A DNA stretch of 64,000 nucleotides from Limnoperna fortunei (Eukaryota > Mollusca > Bivalvia > Mytilida > Modiolidae). Positions 36,380-50,764 of this stretch are shown in pieces (the first letter of the stretch is position 1; each line of letters starts with the position of its first letter). The translations under genes were made by a program, and so were the position numbers. The stretch spans positions 17,680,641 through 17,744,640 of the forward strand of contig OX104122.1 in the NCBI GenBank assembly GCA_944474755.1, in the 5' to 3' direction. The notes beneath the pieces were generated by a model, which saw only the letters and a list, made by a program, of their open reading frames with translations, was not told the DNA's origin and made no database searches.

Positions 36380-39076
36380 AAAACTCAATAAAGAAACAGT
36401 CAATAAACTGCACAAAACTCAATAAAGAAACAGTCAATAAACTGCACAAAACTAAATAAAGAAACAGTCAATAAACTGTACAAAAATAAATAAAGTACCA
36501 ATCAATAAATTGTACACAAACTTAATAAAGAAACAGTCAATAAAATGTACAAAACTCAATAAAGAACCAGTCAATAAACTGTACAAAACTCAATAAAGTA
36601 CCAGTCAATAAACTATACAAAACTCAATAAATAAACAGTCAATAAACTGTACAAAACTAAATAAAGGACCAATCAATAAATTGTACACAAACTTAATAAA
36701 GAAACAGTCGATAAACTCTACGAAACTAAATAAAGAACCAGTCAATAAAATGTACAAAACTCAATAAAGAACCAGTCAATAAACTGTACAAAACTGAATA
36801 AAGAACCAGTCAATAAAATGTACAAAACTCAATAAAGAACCAGTCAATAAACTGTACAAAACTCAATAAAGAACCAATCAATAAACTGTACAAAACTCAA
36901 TAAAGAACCAGTCAATAAACTGTACAAAACTCAATAAAGAACCAGTCAATAAACTGTACAAAACTCAATAAAGAAACAGTCAATAAACTGTACAAAACTG
37001 AATAAGGAACCAGTCAATAAACTGTACAAAACTCAATAAAGAACCAGTCAATAAACTGTACAAAACTCAATCAAAAAAAAACAGTCAATGAACTGTACAA
37101 AACTCAATAAAGAATCAGTCAAGAAACTGTACAAAACTCAATAAAGAACCAGTCAATAAACTGTACAAAATTCAGTAAAGAACAAGTCAGTAAACTGTAC
37201 AAAACTCTATAAAGAAACAGTCAATAAACTGTACAAAACTCAAAAAGAAACAGTCAATAAACTGTACAAAATTCAGTAAAGAACAAGTCAGTAAACTGTA
37301 CAAAACTCTATAAAGAAACAGTCAATAAACTGTACAAAACTCAATAAAGAACCAGTCAATAAACTGTACAAAACGCAATAAAGAAACAGTCAATAAACTG
37401 TACAAAACTGAATAAAGAACCAGTCAATAAAATGTACAAAACTCAATAAAGAACCAGTCAGTAAACTGTACAAAACTTAATAAAGAACCAGTCAATAAAC
37501 AGTACAAAACTAATTAAAGAAACAGTCAATAAACTGCACAAAACAAAATAAAGAACCAGTCAATAAACTGTACAAAGATAAATAAAGAAACAGTCAATAA
37601 ACTATACAAAACTGAATAAAGAATAAGTCAATAAACTGTACAAAACTCAATAAAGAACCCGTCAATAAACTGTACAAAACTCAATAAAGAAACAGTCTAT
37701 AAACTGTACAAAACTCAATAAAGAAACAGTCAATAACTGTACAAAACGCAATAAAGAACCAGTCAATAAACTGTACAAAACTCAATAAAGAATCAGTCAA
37801 TAAACTGTACAAAACTCAATAAAGAACCAGACAATAAACTGTACAAAACTCAATCAATAAAGAAACAGTACATAAACTGTACAAAATTCAATAAAGAACA
37901 AGTCAATAAACTGTACAAAACTCAACAAAGAACCAGTCAATAAACTGTACAAAACTGAATAAAGAACCAGTCAATAAAATGTACAAAACTCAATAAAGAA
38001 CCAGTCAATAAACTGTACAAAACTCAATAAAGAACCAATCAATCAACTGTACAAAACTCAATAAAGAACCAGTCAATAAAATATACAAAATTCAATCAAT
38101 AAAGAAACAGTCAATAAACTGTACAAAATTCAATAAAGAACCAGTCAATAAATTGTACAAAACTCAATAAAGAACCAGTCGATAAACTGTACGAAACAAA
38201 ATAAAGAAACAGTCAATAAACTGTACAAAACTCAACAAAGAACCAGTCAATAAACTGTACAAAACTCAATAAAGAAACAGTCAATAAACTGTACAAAACT
38301 GAATAAAGAACCAGTCAATAAAATGTACAAAACTCAATAAAGAACCAGTCAATAAACTGTACAAAACTGAATAAAGAACCAGTCAATAAAATGTACAAAA
38401 CTCAACAAAGAACCAGTCAATAAACTGTACAAAACTCAATAAAGAACCAATCAATAAACTGTACAAAACTCAATAAAGAACCAGTCAATAAACTGTACAA
38501 AACGCAATAAAGAAACAGTCAATAAACTGTACAAAACTTAATAAAGAACCAGTCAATAAACTGTACAAAACTCAATAAAGAACCAGTCAATAAACTGTAC
38601 AAAACTGAATAAAGAACAAGTCAATAAAATGTACAAAACTCAATAAGAACCAGTCAATAAACTGTACAAAATTCAGTAAAGAACAAGTCAGTAAACTGTA
38701 CAAAACTCTATAAAGAAACAGTCAATAAACTGTACAAAACTCAATAAAGAACCAGTCAATAAACTGTACAAAACGCAATAAAGTAACAGTCAATAAACTG
38801 TACAAAACTGAATAAAGAACCAGTCAATAAAATGTACAAAACTCAATAAAGAACCAGTCAGTAAACTGTACAAAACTTAATAAAGAACCAGTCAATAAAC
38901 TGTACAAAACTAATTAAAGAAACAGTCAATAAACTGCACAAAACAAAATAAAGAACCAGTCAATAAACTGTACAAAGCTAAATAAAGAAACAGTCAATAA
39001 ACTATACAAAACTGAATAAAGAACCAGTCAATAAACTGTACAAAACTCAATAAAGAAACAGTCAATAAACTGTACA
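36380..39076 (-). repeat. 2.70-kb higher-order repeat unit, copy 1
   Basis: Repeats in tandem at 39077-41790 with an offset of 2697 bp. Anchors: ATTCAGTAAAG at 37170 and 39867, and ACTAATTAAAG at 37509/40206 and 38909/41607. The oligo-A in the CAATCAAAAAAA monomer differs by one base (about 37072 and 39769). Confidence 0.88.
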
Positions 39077-41790
39077 AAACTCAATAAAGAAACAGTCAAT
39101 AAACTGCACAAAACTCAATAAAGAAATAGTCAATAAACTGCACAAAACTAAATAAAGAAACAGTCAATAAACTGTACAAAAATAAATAAAGTACCAATCA
39201 ATAAATTGTACACAAACTTAATAAAGAAACAGTCAATAAAATGTACAAAACTCAATAAAGAACCAGTCAATAAACTGTACAAAACTCAATAAAGTACCAG
39301 TCAATAAACTATACAAAACTCAATAAATAAACAGTCAATAAACTGTACAAAACTAAATAAAGGACCAATCAATAAATTGTACACAAACTTAATAAAGAAA
39401 CAGTCGATAAACTCTACGAAACTAAATAAAGAACCAGTCAATAAAATGTACAAAACTCAATAAAGAACCAGTCAATAAACTGTACAAAACTGAATAAAGA
39501 ACCAGTCAATAAAATGTACAAAACTCAATAAAGAACCAGTCAATAAACTGTACAAAACTCAATAAAGAACCAATCAATAAACTGTACAAAACTCAATAAA
39601 GAACCAGTCAATAAACTGTACAAAACTCAATAAAGAAACAGTCAATAAACTGTACAAAACTCAATAAAGAAACAGTCAATAAACTGTACAAAACTGAATA
39701 AGGAACCAGTCAATAAACTGTACAAAACTCAATAAAGAACCAGTCAATAAACTGTACAAAACTCAATCAAAAAAAAAACAGTCAATGAACTGTACAAAAC
39801 TCAATAAAGAATCAGTCAAGAAACTGTACAAAACTCAATAAAGAACCAGTCAATAAACTGTACAAAATTCAGTAAAGAACAAGTCAGTAAACTGTACAAA
39901 ACTCTATAAAGAAACAGTCAATAAACTGTACAAAACTCAAAAAGAAACAGTCAATAAACTGTACAAAATTCAGTAAAGAACAAGTCAGTAAACTGTACAA
40001 AACTCTATAAAGAAACAGTCAATAAACTGTACAAAACTCAATAAAGAACCAGTCAATAAACTGTACAAAACGCAATAAAGAAACAGTCAATAAACTGTAC
40101 AAAACTGAATAAAGAACCAGTCAATAAAATGTACAAAACTCAATAAAGAACCAGTCAGTAAACTGTACAAAACTTAATAAAGAACCAGTCAATAAACAGT
40201 ACAAAACTAATTAAAGAAACAGTCAATAAACTGCACAAAACAAAATAAAGAACCAGTCAATAAACTGTACAAAGATAAATAAAGAAACAGTCAATAAACT
40301 ATACAAAACTGAATAAAGAATAAGTCAATAAACTGTACAAAACTCAATAAAGAACCCGTCAATAAACTGTACAAAACTCAATAAAGAAACAGTCTATAAA
40401 CTGTACAAAACTCAATAAAGAAACAGTCAATAACTGTACAAAACGCAATAAAGAACCAGTCAATAAACTGTACAAAAACTCAATAAAGAATCAGTCAATA
40501 AACTGTACAAAACTCAATAAAGAACCAGACAATAAACTGTACAAAACTCAATCAATAAAGAAACAGTCAATAAACTGTACAAAATTCAATAAAGAACAAG
40601 TCAATAAACTGTACAAAACTCAACAAAGAACCAGTCAATAAACTGTACAAAACTGAATAAAGAACCAGTCAATAAAATGTACAAAACTCAATAAAGAACC
40701 AGTCAATAAACTGTACAAAACTCAATAAAGAACCAATCAATCAACTGTACAAAACTCAATAAAGAACCAGTCAATAAAATATACAAAATTCAATCAATAA
40801 AGAAACAGTCAATAAACTGTACAAAATTCAATAAAGAACCAGTCAATAAATTGTACAAAACTCAATAAAGAACCAGTCGATAAACTGTACGAAACAAAAT
40901 AAAGAAACAGTCAATAAACTGTACAAAACTCAACAAAGAACCAGTCAATAAACTGTACAAAACTCAATAAAGAAACAGTCAATAAACTGTACAAAACTGA
41001 ATAAAGAACCAGTCAATAAAATGTACAAAACGCAATAAAGAACCAGTCAATAAACTGTACAAAACTGAATAAAGAACCAGTCAATAAAATGTACAAAACT
41101 CAACAAAGAACCAGTCAATAAACTGTACAAAACTCAATAAAGAACCAATCAATAAACTGTACAAAACTCAATAAAGAACCAGTCAATAAACTGTACAAAA
41201 CGCAATAAAGAAACAGTCAATAAACTGTACAAAACTTAATAAAGAACCAGTCAATAAACTGTACAAAACTCAATAAAGAACCAGTCAATAAACTGTACAA
41301 AACTGAATAAAGAACAAGTCAATAAAATGTACAAAACTCAATAAGAACCAGTCAATAAACTGTACAAAATTCAGTAAAGAACAAGTCAGTAAACTGTACA
41401 AAACTCTATAAAGAAACAGCCAATAAACTGTACAAAACTCAATAAAGAACCAGTCAATAAACTGTACAAAACGCAATAAAGTAACAGTCAATAAACTGTA
41501 CAAAACTGAATAAAGAACCAGTCAATAAAATGTACAAAACTCAATAAAGAACCAGTCAGTAAACTGTACAAAACTTAATAAAGAACCAGTCAATAAACTG
41601 TACAAAACTAATTAAAGAAACAGTCAATAAACTGCACAAAACAAAATAAAGAACCAGTCAATAAACTGTACAAAGCTAAATAAAGAAACAGTCAATAAAC
41701 TATACAAAACTGAATAAAGAACCAGTCAATAAACTGTACAAAACTCAATAAAGAAACAGTCAATAAACTGTACAAAACTCAATAAAGAAA
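39077..41790 (-). repeat. 2.70-kb higher-order repeat unit, copy 2
   Basis: Second tandem copy. One difference is an extra A in ACAAAAACTCAAT near 40476. It is also the start of a 4.7-kb segment (about 39100-43780) that recurs at about 50765-55450, 11.67 kb away. Confidence 0.88.
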
Positions 41791-42669
41791 CAGTCAATAA
41801 ACTGTACAAAACTCAATAAAGAAACAGTCAATAACTGTACAAAACGCAATAAAGAACCAGTCAATAAACTGTACAAAACTCAATAAAGAATCAGTCAAAT
41901 AACTGTACAAAACTCAATAAAGAACCAGACAATAAACTGTACAAAATTCAATAAAGAACCAGTCAATAAATTGTACAAAACTCAATAAAGAACTAGTCGA
42001 TAAACTGTACGAAACTAAATAAAGAAACAGTCAATAAACTGTACAAAACTCAACAAAGAACCAGTCAATAAACTGTACAAAATTTAATGAAGAAATAGTC
42101 AATAAACTGTACAAAACTGAATAAAGAACCAGTCAATAAAATGTACAAAACTCAATAAAGAACCAGTCAATAAACTGTACAAAACTCAATAAAGAACCAA
42201 TCAATCAACTGTACAAAACTCAATAAAGAACCAGTCAATAAACTATACAAAATTCAATCAATAAAGAAACAGTCAATAAACTGTACAAAATTCAATAAAG
42301 AACCAGTCAATAAATTGTACAAAACTCAATAAAGAACCAGTCGATAAACTGTACGAAAATAAATAAAGAACCAGTCAATAAACTGTACAAAACTCAACAA
42401 AGAACCAGTCAATAAACTGTACAAAACTCAATAAAGAAACAGTCAATAAACTGTACAAAACTGAATAAAGAACCAGTCAATAAAATGTACAAAACTCAAT
42501 AAAGAACCAGTCAATAAACTGTACAAAACTGAATAAAGAAACAGTCAATAAACTGTACAAAACTAAATAAAGAAACAGTCAATAAACTGTACAAAACTAA
42601 ATAAAGAAACAGTCAATAAACTGTACAAAACTCAATAAAGAAACAGTCAATAAACTGCACAAAACTCAA

Positions 42670-45600
42670 TAAAGAAACAGTCAATAAACTGCACAAAACT
42701 AAATAAAGAAACAGTCAATAAACTGTACAAAAATAAATAAAGTACCAATCAATAAATTGTACACAAACTTAATAAAGAAACAGTCAATAAAATGTACAAA
42801 ACTCAATAAAGAACCAGTCAATAAACTGTACAAAACTCAATAAAGTACCAGTCAATAAACTATACAAAACTCAATAAATAAACAGTCAATAAACTGTACA
42901 AAACTAAACAAAGGACCAATCAATAAATTGTACACAAACTTAATAAAGAAACAGTCGATAAACTCTACGAAACTAAATAAAGAACCAGTCAATAAAATGT
43001 ACAAAACTCAATAAAGAACCAGTCAATAAACTGTACAAAACTGAATAAAGAACCAGTCAATAAAATGGACAAAACTCAATAAAGAACCAGTCAATAAACT
43101 GTACAAAACTCAATAAAGAACCAATCAATAAACTGTACAAAACTCAATAAAGAACCAGTCAATAAACTGTACAAAACTCAATAAAGAACCAGTCAATAAA
43201 CTGTACAAAACTCAATAAAGAAACAGTCAATAAACTGTACAAAACTGAATAAGGAACCAGTCAATAAACTGTACAAAACTCAATAAAGAACCAGTCAATA
43301 AACTGTACAAAACTCAATAAAGAAACAGTCAATAAATTGTACAAAACTCAATAAAGAACCAGTCAATAAACTGTACAAAACTCAATAAAGAAACAGTCAA
43401 TAAATTGTACAAAACTCAATAAAGAAACAGTCAATAAACTGTACAAAACTCAAGAAAGAACCAGTCAATAAACTGTACAAAACTCAATAAAGAATCAGTC
43501 AAGAAACTGTACAAAGCTCAATAAAGAACCAGTCAATGAACTGTACAAAACTCAATAAAAAAAAACAGTCAATGAACTGTACAAAACTCAATAAAGAATC
43601 AGTCAAGAAACTGTACAAAACTCAATAAAGAACCAGTCAATAAACTGTACAAAATTCAGTAAAGAACAAGTCAGTAAACTGTACAAAACTCTATAAAGAA
43701 ACAGTCAATAAACTGTACAAAACTCAAAAAGAAACAGTCAATAAACTGTACAAAATTCAGTAAAGAAAAAGTCAGTAAACTGTACAAAACTGAATAAAGA
43801 ACCAGTCAATAAAATGTACAAAACTCAATAAAGAACCAGTCAATAAACTGTACAAAACTCAATAAAGAACAAATCAATAAACTGTACAAAACTCAATAAA
43901 GAACCAGTCAATAAACTACAAAACGCAATAAAGAAACAGTCAATAAACTGTACAAAACTGAATAAAGAACAAGTCAATAAAATGTACAAAACTCAATAAA
44001 GAACCAGTCAATAAACTGTACAAAACTTAATAAAGAACCAGTCAATAAACTGTACAAAACTCAATAAAGAACCAGTCAATAAACTGTACAAAACTCAATA
44101 AGGAACCAGTCAATAAACTGTACAAAACTCAATAAAGAACCAGTCAATAAACTGTACAAAACTCAATAAAGAAACAGTCAATAAATTGTACAAAACTCAA
44201 TAAAGAACCAGTCAATAAACTGTACAAAACTCAATAAAGAAACAGTCAATAAATTGTACAAAACTCAATAAAGAAACAGTCAATAAACTGTACAAAACTC
44301 AAGAAAGAACCAGTCAGTAAACTGTACAAAACTCAATAAAGAATCAGTCAAGAAACTGTACAAAACTCAATAAAGAACCAGTCAATGAACTGTACAAAAC
44401 TCAATAAAAAAAAAAACAGTCAATGAACTGTACAAAACTCAATAAAGAATCAGTCAAGAAACTGTACAAAACTCAATAAAGAACCAGTCAATAAACTGTA
44501 CAAAACTCAATAAAGAACAAGTCAATAAACTGTACAAAACTCTATAAAGAAACAGTCAATAAACTGTACAAAACTCAAAAAGAAACAGTCAATAAACTGT
44601 ACAAAATTCAGTAAAGAACAAGTCAGTAAACTGTACAAAACTCTATAAAGAAACAGTCAATAAACTGTACAAAACTCAATAAAGAACCAGTCAATAAACT
44701 GTACAAAACGCAATAAAGAAACAGTCAATAAACTGTACAAAACTGAATAAAGAACCAGTCAATAAAATGTACAAAACTCAATAAAGAACCAGTCAGTAAA
44801 CTGTACAAAACTTAATAAAGAACCAGTCAATAAACAGTACAAAACTAATTAAAGAAACAGTCAATAAACTGCACAAAACAAAATAAAGAACCAGTCAATA
44901 AACTGTACAAAGATAAATAAAGAAACAGTCAATAAACTATACAAAACTGAATAAAGAATAAGTCAATAAACTGTACAAAACTCAATAAAGAACCCGTCAA
45001 TAAACTGTACAAAACTCAATAAAGAAACAGTCTATAAACTGTACAAAACTCAATAAAGAAACAGTCAATAACTGTACAAAACGCAATAAAGAACCAGTCA
45101 ATAAACTGTACAAAACTCAATAAAGAATCAGTCAATAAACTGTACAAAACTCAATAAAGAACCAGACAATAAACTGTACAAAACTCAATCAATAAAGAAA
45201 CAGTCAATAAACTGTACAAAATTCAATAAAGAACAAGTCAATAAACTGTACAAAACTCAACAAAGAACCAGTCAATAAACTGTACAAAACTGAATAAAGA
45301 ACCAGTCAATAAAATGTACAAAACTCAATAAAGAACCAGTCAATAAACTGTACAAAACTCAATAAAGAACCAATCAATCAACTGTACAAAACTCAATAAA
45401 GAACCAGTCAATAAACTATACAAAATTCAATCAATAAAGAAACAGTCAATAAACTGTACAAAATTCAATAAAGAACCAGTCAATAAATTGTACAAAACTC
45501 AATAAAGAACCAGTCGATAAACTGTACGAAACAAAATAAAGAAACAGTCAATAAACTGTACAAAACTCAACAAAGAACCAGTCAATAAACTGTACAAAAC

Positions 45601-45870
45601 TCAATAAAGAAACAGTCAATAAACTGTACAAAACTGAATAAAGAACCAGTCAATAAAATGTACAAAACTCAATAAAGAACCAGTCAATAAACTGTACAAA
45701 ACTGAATAAAGAACCAGTCAATAAAATGTACAAAACTCAACAAAGAACCAGTCAATAAACTGTACAAAACTCAATAAAGAACCAATCAATAAACTGTACA
45801 AAACTCAATAAAGAACCAGTCAATAAACTGTACAAAACGCAATAAAGAAACAGTCAATAAACTGTACAAA
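42670..45870 (-). repeat. 3.21-kb higher-order repeat unit, copy 1
   Basis: Repeats in tandem at about 45876-49070 with an offset of 3206-3207 bp. Anchors: CTGAATAAGGAACC at 43246 and 46452, and ACTAATTAAAG at 44844 and 48051. An inner duplication of about 850 bp holds two GAATCAGTCAAGAAACTG / oligo-A monomer pairs (about 43495 and 44341). Confidence 0.82.
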
Positions 45871-45875
45871 ACTCA

Positions 45876-48800
45876 ATAAAGAAACAGTCAATAAACTGCA
45901 CAAAACTAAATAAAGAAACAGTCAATAAACTGTACAAAAATAAATAAAGTACCAATCAATAAATTGTACACAAACTTAATAAAGAAACAGTCAATAAAAT
46001 GTACAAAACTCAATAAAGAACCAGTCAATAAACTGTACAAAACTCAATAAAGTACCAGTCAATAAACTATACAAAACTCAATAAATAAACAGTCAATAAA
46101 CTGTACAAAACTAAATAAAGGACCAATCAATAAATTGTACACAAACTTAATAAAGAAACAGTCGATAAACTCTACGAAACTAAATAAAGAACCAGTCAAT
46201 AAAATGTACAAAACTCAATAAAGAACCAGTCAATAAACTGTACAAAACTGAATAAAGAACCAGTCAATAAAATGTACAAAACTCAATAAAGAACCAGTCA
46301 ATAAACTGTACAAAACTCAATAAAGAACCAATCAATAAACTGTACAAAACTCAATAAAGAACCAGTCAATAAACTGTACAAAACTCAATAAAGAACCAGT
46401 CAATAAACTGTACAAAACTCAATAAAGAAACAGTCAATAAACTGTACACAACTGAATAAGGAACCAGTCAATAAACTGTACAAAACTCAATAAAGAACCA
46501 GTCAATAAACTGTACAAAACTCAATAAAGAAACAGTCAATAAATTGTACAAAACTCAATAAAGAACCAGTCAATAAACTGTACAAAACTCAATAAAGAAA
46601 CAGTCAATAAATTGTACAAAACTCAATAAAGAAACAGTCAATAAACTGTACAAAACTCAAGAAAGAACCAGTCAATAAACTGTACAAAACTCAATAAAGA
46701 ATCAGTCAAGAAACTGTACAAAACTCAATAAAGAACCAGTCAATGAACTGTACAAAACTCAATAAAAAAAAACAGTCAATGAACTGTACAAAACTCAATA
46801 AAGAATCAGTCAAGAAACTGTACAAAACTCAATAAAGAACCAGTCAATAAACTGTACAAAATTCAGTAAAGAACAAGTCATTAAACTGTACAAAACTCTA
46901 TAAAGAAACAGTCAATAAACTGTACAAAACTCAAAAAGAAACAGTCAATAAACTGTACAAAATTCAGTAAAGAACAAGTCAGTAAACTGTACAAAACTGA
47001 ATAAAGAACCAGTCAATAAAATGTACAAAACTCAATAAAGAACCAGTCAATAAACTGTACAAAACTCAATAAAGAACAAATCAATAAACTGTACAAAACT
47101 CAATAAAGAACAAGTCAATAAACTACAAAACGCAATAAAGAAACAGTCAATAAACTGTACAAAACTGAATAAAGAACAAGTCAATAAAATGTACAAAACT
47201 CAATAAAGAACCAGTCAATAAACTGTACAAAACTTAATAAAGAACCAGTCAATAAACTGTACAAAACTCAATAAAGAACCAGTCAATAAACTGTACAAAA
47301 CTCAATAAGGAAACAGTCAATAAACTGTACAAAACTCAATAAAGAACCAGTCAATAAACTGTACAAAACTCAATAAAGAAACAGTCAATAAATTGTACAA
47401 AACTCAATAAAGAACCAGTCAATAAACTGTACAAAACTCAATAAAGAAACAGTCAATAAATTGTACAAAACTCAATAAAGAAACAGTCAATAAACTGTAC
47501 AAAACTCAAGAAAGAACCAGTCAGTAAACTGTACAAAACTCAATAAAGAATCAGTCAAGAAACTGTACAAAACTCAATAAAGAACCAGTCAATGAACTGT
47601 ACAAAACTCAATCAAAAAAAAAACAGTCAATGAACTGTACAAAACTCAATAAAGAATCAGTCAAGAAACTGTACAAAACTCAATAAAGAACCAGTCAATA
47701 AACTGTACAAAATTCAGTAAAGAACAAGTCAGTAAACTGTACAAAACTCTATAAAGAAACAGTCAATAAACTGTACAAAACTCAAAAAGAAACAGTCAAT
47801 AAACTGTACAAAATTCAGTAAAGAACAAGTCAGTAAACTGTACAAAACTCTATAAAGAAACAGTCAATAAACTGTACAAAACTCAATAAAGAAACAGTCA
47901 ATAAACTGTACAAAACGCAATAAAGAAACAGTCAATAAACTGTACAAAACTGAATAAAGAACCAGTCAATAAAATGTACAAAACTCAATAAAGAACCAGT
48001 CAGTAAACTGTACAAAACTTAATAAAGAACCAGTCAATAAACAGTACAAAACTAATTAAAGAAACAGTCAATAAACTGCACAAAACAAAATAAAGAACCA
48101 GTCAATAAACTGTACAAAGATAAATAAAGAAACAGTCAATAAACTATACAAAACTGAATAAAGAAACAGTCAATAAACTGTACAAAACTCAATAAAGAAC
48201 CCGTCAATAAACTGTACAAAACTCAATAAAGAAACAGTCTATAAACTGTACAAAACTCAATAAAGAAACAGTCAATAACTGTACAAAACGCAATAAAGAA
48301 CCAGTCAATAAACTGTACAAAACTCAATAAAGAATCAGTCAATAAACTGTACAAAACTCAATAAAGAACCAGACAATAAACTGTACAAAACTCAATCAAT
48401 AAAGAAACAGTCAATAAACTGTACAAAATTCAATAAAGAACAAGTCAATAAACTGTACAAAACTCAACAAAGAACCAGTCAATAAACTGTACAAAACTGA
48501 ATAAAGAACCAGTCAATAAAATGTACAAAACTCAATAAAGAACCAGTCAATAAACTGTACAAAACTCAATAAAGAACCAATCAATCAACTGTACAAAACT
48601 CAATAAAGAACCAGTCAATAAACTATACAAAATTCAATCAATAAAGAAACAGTCAATAAACTGTACAAAATTCAATAAAGAACCAGTCAATAAATTGTAC
48701 AAAACTCAATAAAGAACCAGTCGATAAACTGTACGAAACAAAATAAAGAAACAGTCAATAAACTGTACAAAACTCAACAAAGAACCAGTCAATAAACTGT

Positions 48801-49070
48801 ACAAAACTCAATAAAGAAACAGTCAATAAACTGTACAAAACTGAATAAAGAACCAGTCAATAAAATGTACAAAACTCAATAAAGAACCAGTCAATAAACT
48901 GTACAAAACTGAATAAAGAACCAGTCAATAAAATGTACAAAACTCAACAAAGAACCAGTCAATAAACTGTACAAAACTCAATAAAGAACCAATCAATAAA
49001 CTGTACAAAACTCAATAAAGAACCAGTCAATAAACTGTACAAAACTTAATAAAGAAACAGTCAATAAACT
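45876..49070 (-). repeat. 3.21-kb higher-order repeat unit, copy 2
   Basis: Second copy, with single-base differences such as GTCATTAAACTG near 46878 where copy 1 has GTCAGTAAACTG. Copy 1 ends in ACGCAATAAAG near 45837 where copy 2 has ACTTAATAAAG near 49044. Confidence 0.82.
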
Positions 49071-50764
49071 GTACAAAACTTAATAAAGAACCAGTCAATA
49101 AACTGTACAAAACTCAATAAAGAACCAGTCAATAAACTGTACAAAACTGAATAAAGAACAAGTCAATAAAATGTACAAAACTCAATAAGAACCAGTCAAT
49201 AAACTGTACAAAATTCAGTAAAGAACAAGTCAGTAAACTGTACAAAACTCTATAAAGAAACAGTCAATAAACTGTACAAAACTCAATAAAGAACCAGTCA
49301 ATAAACTGTACAAAACGCAATAAAGTAACAGTCAATAAACTGTACAAAACTGAATAAAGAACCAGTCAATAAAATGTACAAAACTCAATAAAGAACCAGT
49401 CAGTAAACTGTACAAAACTTAATAAAGAACCAGTCAATAAACTGTACAAAACTAATTAAAGAAACAGTCAATAAACTGCACAAAACAAAATAAAGAACCA
49501 GTCAATAAACTGTACAAAGCTAAATAAAGAAACAGTCAATAAACTATACAAAACTGAATAAAGAACCAGTCAATAAACTGTACAAAACTCAATAAAGAAA
49601 CAGTCAATAAACTGTACAAAACTCAATAAAGAAACAGTCAATAAACTGTACAAAACTCAATAAAGAAACAGTCAATAACTGTACAAAACGCAATAAAGAA
49701 CCAGTCAATAAACTGTACAAAACTCAATAAAGAATCAGTCAATAAACTGTACAAAACTCAATAAAGAACCAGACAATAAACTGTACAAAATTCAATAAAG
49801 AACCAGTCAATAAATTGTACAAAACTCAATAAAGAACTAGTCGATAAACTGTACGAAACTAAATAAAGAAACAGTCAATAAACTGTACAAAACTCAACAA
49901 AGAACCAGTCAATAAACTGTACAAAACTTAATGAAGAAATAGTCAATAAACTGTACAAAACTGAATAAAGAACCAGTCAATAAAATGTACAAAACTCAAT
50001 AAAGAACCAGTCAATAAACTGTACAAAACTCAATAAAGAACCAATCAATCAACTGTACAAAACTCAATAAAGAACCAGTCAATAAACTATACAAAATTCA
50101 ATCATAAAGAAACAGTCAATAAACTGTACAAAACTCAAAAAAGAACGAGTCAATAAATTGTACAAAACTCAATAAAGAACCAGTCGATAAACTGTACGAA
50201 AATAAATAAAGAACCAGTCAATAAACTGTACAAAACTCAACAAAGAACCAGTCAATAAACTGTACAAAACTCAATAAAGAAACAGTCAATAAACTGTACA
50301 AAACTGAATAAAGAACCAGTCAATAAAATGTACAAAACTCAATAAAGAAACAGTCAATAAACTGTACAAAAATAAATAAAGTACCAATCAATAAATTGTA
50401 CACAAACTTAATAAAGAAACAGTCAATAAAATGTACAAAACTCAATAAAGAACCAGTCAATAAACTGTACAAAACTCAATAAAGTACCAGTCAATAAACT
50501 GTACAAAACTCAATAAAGAACCAGTCAATAAACTGTACAAAACTCAATAAAGAAACAGTCAATAAACTGTACAAAACTGAATAAGGAACCAGTCAATAAA
50601 CTGTACAAAACTCAATAAAGAACCAGTCAATAAACTGTACAAAACTGAATAAAGAAACAGTCAATAAACTGTACAAAACTAAATAAAGAAACAGTCAATA
50701 AACTGTACAAAACTAAATAAAGAAACAGTCAATAAACTGTACAAAACTCAATAAAGAAACAGTC